Source: Sulfuritalea sp.
GTDB lineage: Bacteria > Pseudomonadota > Gammaproteobacteria > Burkholderiales > Rhodocyclaceae
Length of the DNA: 11,219 bases
Assembly (NCBI GenBank): GCA_022843505.1
Contig: JALHNN010000041.1
Location: 1 to 11,219 of the forward strand
Direction: 5' to 3'
Shown here: positions 6,943-11,219 of the stretch, one piece after another
Numbering within the stretch: position 1 is the stretch's first letter
How the letters are laid out: each line of letters opens with the position of its first letter
Translations under genes and position numbers: made by a program
Notes under the pieces: model-generated
What the model was told of the DNA's origin: nothing
Databases searched by the model: none
What the model saw: the letters and a program-made list of their open reading frames with translations, nothing else

Positions 6943-7466
6943 TGCGGCGCTGGCTGGCGCTGTTCGCCGCGCTCCTGCTCAGCGCCTGCGCCACCCAGCC
7001 CGAACTTCCCGCCACGGATCGCCTTGGCCCGCCGCTTGAACGCTTCACCGTCGAGGGCCGCCTGTCCCTGCGCCAGGGCGAGCGCAGCGACCACCTGCAG
7101 TTCGACTGGCGGCATGCGCCGGACGGCGACGTGGTGTTGTTTTCTACCCCGCTCGGCCAGGGGCTGGCGGAACTGGGCCGCGAGGCGGATGGCGCCTGGC
7201 TGAAGCGTCCCGGCCAGCCGGATCAGCGTGCGCCCGATCTGCCGTCCCTGACGAAGAAACTTTTCGGCGCGGCCCTGCCGCTGGAGGCACTGGCCGAGTG
7301 GATGGGGGGCCGGCGGACGGAAACGCGAGGCGAGGTGGACGGGTGGATGATCTCGGTTACCGAATCCTCGCCGTACCGTGATCGCCGACTCCCGAAGCGC
7401 ATCGAGATCCGACGCGACGGGGTCGAACTCAAGCTCGTCGTCACCGGCTGGAGCGACAATGACTAA
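6942..7466 (+). CDS. lolB: Outer-membrane lipoprotein insertion protein LolB
   Basis: A 174-residue lipoprotein. The start MRRWLALFAALLLSAC has a lipobox L13-S14-A15-C16, so Cys16 should be lipidated. LolB takes lipoproteins from the periplasmic carrier LolA and inserts them into the outer membrane, and is itself anchored there. The body has the expected short beta-strand pattern, e.g. FTVEGRLSLRQGERSDHLQFDW and VVLFSTPLGQGLAELG. It is somewhat shorter than the E. coli protein (about 207 residues), common outside enterobacteria. The gene overlaps the TPR stop with no Shine-Dalgarno site, suggesting coupled translation, and overlaps ispE by eight bases. LolB sequences diverge strongly, so the conserved gene order contributes to the call. 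Confidence 0.92.
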   Translation: MRRWLALFAALLLSACATQPELPATDRLGPPLERFTVEGRLSLRQGERSDHLQFDWRHAPDGDVVLFSTPLGQGLAELGREADGAWLKRPGQPDQRAPDLPSLTKKLFGAALPLEALAEWMGGRRTETRGEVDGWMISVTESSPYRDRRLPKRIEIRRDGVELKLVVTGWSDND

Positions 7467-8304
7467 TTGGGATCGGGAGTGGCCGGCGCCGGCCAAGATC
7501 AACCTGTTCCTCCATGTCGTCGGTCGCCGCGCCGACGGCTACCATCTGTTGCAGACGGTGTTCCGCTTCATCGACCTGGCCGACAGCCTGCGCTGCGAGC
7601 CGCGTGGCGATGGCCGCATCGTCCTGGCCACGCCCCTGCCGGGAGTTCCCGCCGCGACCGATCTCACGCTGCGTGCGGCCGAGGCGCTGCGCCAGGCAAC
7701 GGGATGTGCGCAAGGCGCCACCCTCCATGTCACCAAGCGACTGCCCATGGGCGGAGGCCTGGGTGGAGGCAGTTCGGACGCGGCCACGACCCTGCTGGCG
7801 CTCAACCGCCTCTGGCGCACCGGGCTCGATTCCGCGGCCCTGCAGCGCATCGGGCTGGCCCTGGGCGCCGATGTGCCCGTGTTCATCCACGGTCGCAGCG
7901 TCTTTGCCGAGGGCATCGGCGAGCGCTTCACGGACGTCGACCTGCCTCCAGCCTGGTATCTGGTCTTGGTGCCGGCCATCGGTGTGCCGACGGCCGAGAT
8001 TTTTCGCTCGGCGCAGTTGCGCCGGGATACGCCGGCCATCGCTGCCGCCGACTGGCGGCCTGGGTTCGGCCACAACGACCTCGAGCCCGTTGCCTGTGCC
8101 CTCTACCCCGAAGTCGCGCGTCACCTCGACTGGTTGCGCGCCTTTGGCGACGCGCGCATGAGCGGTTCCGGCGCCTGCTGTTTCGTCGGCTTTACCGACG
8201 AAGAGGCGGCGCGGAGGGCGCATGCCGCCCTGCCCGCCGACATGCGGGGCTTTGTCGCCGCCGGACTGGACCGGCATCCGCTCTGCCCTCCCCTGTCCGA
8301 CTGA
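7459..8304 (+). CDS. ispE: 4-diphosphocytidyl-2-C-methyl-D-erythritol kinase
   Basis: A 281-residue GHMP-family kinase that phosphorylates CDP-methylerythritol in the non-mevalonate isoprenoid pathway. PAKINLFLHV (11-20) contains the conserved Lys13. The glycine-rich ATP loop is PMGGGLGGGSSDAA (96-109). GADVPVF (136-142) carries the catalytic Asp138. RMSGSGACCF (233-242) is the third GHMP motif. The frame is open further upstream, but GGAG at 7450-7453, five bases before the ATG at 7459, fixes this start, and the protein then begins as relatives do. It is the last gene of the TPR-lolB-ispE operon and is followed by an intrinsic terminator. Confidence 0.97.
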   Translation: MTNWDREWPAPAKINLFLHVVGRRADGYHLLQTVFRFIDLADSLRCEPRGDGRIVLATPLPGVPAATDLTLRAAEALRQATGCAQGATLHVTKRLPMGGGLGGGSSDAATTLLALNRLWRTGLDSAALQRIGLALGADVPVFIHGRSVFAEGIGERFTDVDLPPAWYLVLVPAIGVPTAEIFRSAQLRRDTPAIAAADWRPGFGHNDLEPVACALYPEVARHLDWLRAFGDARMSGSGACCFVGFTDEEAARRAHAALPADMRGFVAAGLDRHPLCPPLSD

Positions 8305-8316
8305 GTTCCGGTGCCC

Positions 8317-8368
8317 GTGGCTGTACCTGGCCGGAAAGCCGACACGGAGCGGCCCACAGCCACTTTTT
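8317..8368 (+). terminator. Intrinsic terminator after ispE
   Basis: An outer perfect 8-bp stem, GTGGCTGT (8317-8324) with ACAGCCAC (8356-8363), encloses an inner 5-bp stem, GGCCG (8329-8333) with CGGCC (8350-8354). A run of five T (8364-8368) follows at once. It ends the TPR-lolB-ispE operon and lies just before the tRNA promoter. The 5' side has a four-base internal loop against one base, so the helix is not continuous. Confidence 0.75.
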
Positions 8369-8371
8369 GCA

Positions 8372-8400
8372 TTGACAGGCGGGGCGAAAACCTTGAAAAT
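8372..8400 (+). promoter_or_regulatory. Sigma70 promoter for tRNA-Gln (and probably prs)
   Basis: A perfect -35 box TTGACA (8372-8377) is followed after 17 bases by GAAAAT (8395-8400), a 4-of-6 match to the -10 consensus. The next bases, GCGCGCC, are a GC-rich discriminator like those of stringently controlled stable-RNA promoters. Transcription should start near 8407, some 36 bases ahead of the tRNA. No terminator is evident between the tRNA and prs, so prs may be read from here too. Confidence 0.75.
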
Positions 8401-8442
8401 GCGCGCCTTTCGACCGTCGGTATCACGTGCTGGCGGAACGTT

Positions 8443-8519
8443 TGGGGAGTCGCCAAGTTGGTTAAGGCACCGGATTTTGATTCCGGCATGCGAAGGTTCG
8501 AATCCTTCCTCCCCAGCCA
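8443..8519 (+). tRNA. tRNA-Gln (anticodon TTG)
   Basis: A complete 77-base tRNA. The acceptor stem TGGGGAG (8443-8449) pairs with CTCCCCA (8509-8515), followed by discriminator G and an encoded CCA (8517-8519). The anticodon stem CCGGA/TCCGG (8470-8474, 8482-8486) holds the loop TTTTGAT with anticodon TTG at 8477-8479, which reads CAA and by wobble CAG. The T arm is GAAGG-TTCGAAT-CCTTC (8492-8508). It lies between ispE and prs, the same place as in P. aeruginosa. Confidence 0.98.
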
Positions 8520-8582
8520 AACCTTCAACTCTCTCCAATCCGGCAGCGGCGACCGCCACTTTCTCCATCCGACCAGCGCGAC

Positions 8583-9533
8583 ATGGCCTACGACAGCCTG
8601 ATGGTGTTTACCGGCAACGCCAACCCGAAGTTGGCGGCCGATGTGGTCAAGCGCCTGAACATTTCGTTGGGCCGGGCCAATGTCGGACGATTCTCGGACG
8701 GCGAGGTCAGCTGCGAAATCCTCGAGCACGTTCGCGGCCATGATGTCTTCGTCCTGCAGTCAACCTGCAATCCGACCAACGACAACCTGATGGAACTGAT
8801 GGTCATGGTCGATGCGCTGAAACGCGCCTCGGCCGGACGCATCACTGCCGCCATCCCCTATTTCGGCTACGCGCGCCAGGATCGCCGCACCCGCTCGGCG
8901 CGCGTCGCGATCACCGCCAAGGTCGTCGCCAACATGCTGCAGGCCGTCGGCGTGCAGCGCGTGCTGACCGTCGACCTGCATGCCGACCAGATCCAGGGTT
9001 TCTTCGACATCCCGGTGGACAACATCTACGCCGCGCCCATCCTGCTCGGCGACATCTGGAAGCAGCGCCACGAGGATCTGCTGGTGGTCTCGCCCGACGT
9101 CGGCGGCGTGGTGCGCGCCCGCGCGCTGGCCAAGCGCCTCGAATCCGACCTGGCAATCATCGACAAGCGCCGTCCCAAGGCCAACGTGTCCGAGGTGATG
9201 AACATCATCGGCGAGGTCGAAGGCCGCACCTGCGTCATCATGGATGACATGGTGGACACCGCCGGCACCCTGTGCAAGGCGGCGCAGGCGCTCAAGGAAC
9301 ACGGCGCCAAGCGCGTTCTCGCCTACTGTACCCACCCCGTGCTTTCGGGCAGCGCCATCGGGCGCATCGAAAGCTCGGAACTCGACGAACTGGTGGTCAC
9401 CGACACGATTCCGCTTTCCGAGGAAGCGCGCTCTTGTCCGCGCATCCGCCAGATTTCGATCGCCGAACTCATGGCCGAGACCATGTTGCGCATCAGCAAC
9501 GAGTCTTCGGTTTCCTCCCTGTTCATGGACTAG
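8583..9533 (+). CDS. prs: Ribose-phosphate pyrophosphokinase (PRPP synthetase)
   Basis: A 316-residue class I PRPP synthetase, full family length. It makes phosphoribosyl pyrophosphate from ribose-5-phosphate and ATP for purine, pyrimidine, His, Trp and NAD synthesis. Visible motifs are RFSDGE (36-41), YARQDRRTRSARVAITAK (96-113, ATP-binding and flexible region), DLHADQIQGFFDIPVDNIYA (131-150) with His133, DKRRPKAN (194-201) and the PRPP loop DDMVDTAGT (221-229). The ATG has no convincing Shine-Dalgarno sequence. The 63 bases between the tRNA and prs are pyrimidine-rich and hold only a 4-bp hairpin. It is probably co-transcribed with tRNA-Gln. Confidence 0.98.
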   Translation: MAYDSLMVFTGNANPKLAADVVKRLNISLGRANVGRFSDGEVSCEILEHVRGHDVFVLQSTCNPTNDNLMELMVMVDALKRASAGRITAAIPYFGYARQDRRTRSARVAITAKVVANMLQAVGVQRVLTVDLHADQIQGFFDIPVDNIYAAPILLGDIWKQRHEDLLVVSPDVGGVVRARALAKRLESDLAIIDKRRPKANVSEVMNIIGEVEGRTCVIMDDMVDTAGTLCKAAQALKEHGAKRVLAYCTHPVLSGSAIGRIESSELDELVVTDTIPLSEEARSCPRIRQISIAELMAETMLRISNESSVSSLFMD

Positions 9534-9542
9534 TTTCTCACC

Positions 9543-9570
9543 CCCCGATCTGGTCGCGGATCGGGGTTTT
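9543..9570 (+). terminator. Intrinsic terminator or attenuator between prs and rplY
   Basis: A perfect 8-bp stem, CCCCGATC (9543-9550) with GATCGGGG (9559-9566), has an 8-base loop and is followed by TTTT (9567-9570). It sits ten bases after the prs stop and 26 before the rplY start. The T run is short, so termination may be partial, separating prs levels from the rplY-pth-ychF genes. I see no clear promoter between the hairpin and rplY. Confidence 0.7.
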
Positions 9571-9596
9571 CAACGCAGCACCTATCGGAGTACATC

Positions 9597-10256
9597 ATGC
9601 AACTCGAATTCAACGCCAAAAAGCGCGATGGACAGGGCACCGGAGCGAGCCGCCGCCTGCGTCGCACCGGCCGGGTCCCCGGCATCCTCTACGGCGGCCC
9701 GTCGGCGCCGCAGCAGATCGACATCGACCACAACGAGCTGTTCCAGCTCCTGCGCAAGGAGGCGTTCTATTCCTCCGTGCTCAACGTCAATCTCGAGGGC
9801 AGCAAGGAAATGTGCCTGCTGCGCGACGTGCAGCGCCACCCCTACCGCATGCAGATCCTGCATGTCGATTTCCAGCGCATCGATGCCACGCACAAGATCC
9901 ACCAGAAAGTGCCGCTGCACTTCGTCAATGCCGACATCGCCCCCGGCGTCAAGCTCGGCGGCGGCATGGTCTCGCACACCATGAACGACATCGACGTCAA
10001 GTGCCTGCCTGCCGACCTGCCGACCTTCATCGAGGTCGACCTCAAGGACCTCGCTGCCGGACAGTCGATCCACGTTTCCCAGCTCGTTCTGCCCAAGGGT
10101 GTAGAAGTAGTGCACCATGGCGAAGGCGATCCGGTGGTAGCGAGCATCGTCATGAAGGGCGGTTCCGCCTCCGAGGAGCCGGAAGCCGCTCCGGTGGTCG
10201 TTGCCGCCGCGCCAGCCGCCCCGGCGAAGAAGGCCGAACGCGTCGACAAGAGATAA
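9597..10256 (+). CDS. rplY: Large ribosomal subunit protein bL25, CTC/TL5 type
   Basis: A 219-residue long-form bL25 that binds 5S rRNA in the large subunit. The N-terminal L25 domain (about 1-92) shows KRDGQGTGASRRLRRTGRVPGILYGG (9-34) and DVQRHPYRMQILHVDF (77-92). The second CTC domain (about 97-187) contains KVPLHFVNADIAPGVKLGG and ends near VVASIVMKGG. A tail of about 30 residues is rich in Ala, Pro, Glu and Val, ends in Lys/Arg, and looks disordered. GGAG (9587-9590) lies six bases before the ATG. E. coli L25 is the short form with only the first domain. Confidence 0.97.
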   Translation: MQLEFNAKKRDGQGTGASRRLRRTGRVPGILYGGPSAPQQIDIDHNELFQLLRKEAFYSSVLNVNLEGSKEMCLLRDVQRHPYRMQILHVDFQRIDATHKIHQKVPLHFVNADIAPGVKLGGGMVSHTMNDIDVKCLPADLPTFIEVDLKDLAAGQSIHVSQLVLPKGVEVVHHGEGDPVVASIVMKGGSASEEPEAAPVVVAAAPAAPAKKAERVDKR

Positions 10257-10259
10257 TCC

Positions 10260-10865
10260 TTGCAGGCATCCTTGCGCCTGATAGTCGGGCTCGGCAACCC
10301 CGGGACCGAATACGCTGAAACCCGGCACAACGCCGGGTTTTGGTTTTGTGAGCGCCTGGCGCGCGATCTCGGCACCTCCTTCGCGCGCGAATCGCGCTAC
10401 CACGGCCTCGTCGCCAAGGCGCGCGTCACCGGCGCGGACCTCTGGCTGCTGATGCCGCAGACCTTCATGAACCGCTCGGGACAGGCGGTGCAGGCGCTGG
10501 CGCATTTCTACCGCATCGAGCCCGCCGAAATGCTCGTGGTGCACGATGAACTCGACATCCCGCCCGGCCAGATGCGGCTCAAGTTCGGCGGCGGGCTGGG
10601 CGGCCACAACGGCCTCAAGGACATCACCGGCCATCTGGGCACCCAGGACTACTGGCGCCTCAGAGTCGGCATCGGCCATCCCGGAGACCGCAACGAAGTC
10701 ATCAACTACGTGCTGAAACCGCCGCGCCGCGAGGAACGCGAGGAGATCGACGCCGCGCTGGACCGCGCGCTGCTGGCCTGGCCAGCGCTGGCGAAGGGCG
10801 AGTTCAACGCCGCGACGCAGAGAATCAACACCGTGCCCAAGGTGGCACCCAAGGAAACCCCATGA
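10260..10865 (+). CDS. pth: Peptidyl-tRNA hydrolase
   Basis: A 201-residue Pth1-type hydrolase that frees tRNA from peptidyl-tRNAs dropped by stalled ribosomes. The fold signature LIVGLGNPGTEYAETRHNAGF (7-27) holds Asn13 and the catalytic His23. MPQTFMNRSG (65-74) holds Asn71, VVHDELDIPPG (93-103) holds Asp96, and GGGLGGHNGLKDI (110-122) holds Asn117. These match E. coli His20, Asn68, Asp93 and Asn114. The start is a TTG three bases after the rplY stop. A second TTG at 10272, with AGG five bases before it (10264-10266), is an alternative that would remove four residues; no ATG is available before the conserved core. The 3' end overlaps ychF as ATGA. Confidence 0.96.
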   Translation: MQASLRLIVGLGNPGTEYAETRHNAGFWFCERLARDLGTSFARESRYHGLVAKARVTGADLWLLMPQTFMNRSGQAVQALAHFYRIEPAEMLVVHDELDIPPGQMRLKFGGGLGGHNGLKDITGHLGTQDYWRLRVGIGHPGDRNEVINYVLKPPRREEREEIDAALDRALLAWPALAKGEFNAATQRINTVPKVAPKETP

Positions 10866-11219
10866 GCCTCAAATGCGGCATCGTCGGCCTGCCCAACGTC
10901 GGCAAGTCCACCCTCTTCAACGCCCTGACCAAGTCCGGCATCGCAGCGGAGAACTATCCCTTCTGTACCATCGAGCCCAACGTCGGCATCGTCGAAGTGC
11001 CCGACGAGCGCCTGGCCGCCCTGTCGGCCATCGTCAAGCCCCAGAAGATCCAGCCTGCCATCGTCGAGTTCGTCGACATCGCCGGCCTGGTGGCCGGCGC
11101 AAGCAAGGGCGAGGGCCTGGGCAACCAGTTCTTGGCCAACATCCGCGAGACCGATGCCGTGGTGCATGTGGTGCGCTGCTTTGCCGACGACAACGTGGTG
11201 CACGTTGCCGGCAAGGTCG
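10862..11219 (+). CDS. ychF: Ribosome-associated ATPase YchF (5' part, cut by window end)
   Basis: The first 119 codons of the YchF/OLA1 branch of the Obg P-loop family, which prefers ATP over GTP and binds ribosomes. The P loop is GLPNVGKST (9-17), the switch I region is ENYPFCTIEPNVGIV (30-44) and the Walker B/G3 motif is DIAGLVAGASKGEGLG (72-87), followed by NQFLANIRETDAVVHVVRCF. All are standard for YchF. The nucleotide-specificity motif, coiled coil and TGS domain are beyond the window. AAGGAA (10851-10856) is five bases before the ATG, which overlaps the pth stop. pth-ychF is a widely conserved pair. Confidence 0.98.
   Translation, partial: MSLKCGIVGLPNVGKSTLFNALTKSGIAAENYPFCTIEPNVGIVEVPDERLAALSAIVKPQKIQPAIVEFVDIAGLVAGASKGEGLGNQFLANIRETDAVVHVVRCFADDNVVHVAGKV

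Noticed and set aside
8546..8556. Small GCGG-CGA-CCGC hairpin after tRNA-Gln, considered as the tRNA terminator
   Set aside because: Only four base pairs and followed by ACTTTC rather than a T run; too weak.
7441..8568. Minus-strand open frame spanning ispE and the tRNA-Gln gene
   Set aside because: It crosses a complete tRNA, the intrinsic terminator and the promoter, so it cannot be a real protein gene.
9272..10318. Plus-strand open frame overlapping the prs end, the hairpin and rplY
   Set aside because: It runs out of frame through two well-supported genes and a terminator-like hairpin. The product is Arg/Pro/Gly-rich with no motifs.
1..11219. Search for CRISPR arrays, transposases, phage genes, toxin-antitoxin pairs or riboswitches
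   Set aside because: None was seen. Apart from the small hairpin-rich insert at 1596-1741, the window is explained by conserved housekeeping genes.

Overview
The window is a GC-rich, densely packed chromosomal housekeeping segment. Gene content, gene order and protein style point to a betaproteobacterium, most likely in or near the Rhodocyclales. This is inferred from recognisable families and order, not from a database search. I found no phage, transposase, CRISPR array or defence cassette, and I do not see an undescribed multi-gene system here.

Left part (1-4321). The first 116 bases hold the start of a minus-strand ftsY (signal recognition particle receptor). Facing away from it is a tight plus-strand run: a catalytic M16 zinc protease, a second M16 protein without the zinc motif, rsmD (16S rRNA methyltransferase), coaD (coenzyme A synthesis) and a YfhL-type 2[4Fe-4S] ferredoxin. 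Stops and starts overlap or lie within about 10 bases, so this looks like one operon. The second M16 gene carries an unusual hairpin-rich stretch (about 1596-1741) inside its 5' coding region, read through in frame. It is the oddest structure in the window.

Middle part (4328-8368). mutM (8-oxoguanine repair glycosylase) is on the minus strand, converging on the ferredoxin gene and diverging from a plus-strand operon. That operon holds a large periplasmic TPR protein (LbcA-like by position and architecture, but with no lipobox), lolB (outer-membrane lipoprotein receptor) and ispE (isoprenoid precursor kinase). It ends at a clear intrinsic terminator at 8317-8368.

Right part (8372-11219). A sigma70-type promoter with a GC-rich discriminator precedes tRNA-Gln(TTG). 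Then come prs (PRPP synthetase), a terminator-like hairpin, rplY (ribosomal protein bL25, CTC type), pth (peptidyl-tRNA hydrolase) and the 5' part of ychF (ribosome-associated ATPase), which runs off the window. From memory, Pseudomonas aeruginosa has the same order, TPR gene-lolB-ispE-tRNA-Gln-prs-rplY-pth-ychF, so this is an old conserved block linking envelope lipoprotein traffic, isoprenoid and nucleotide precursors, and translation quality control.
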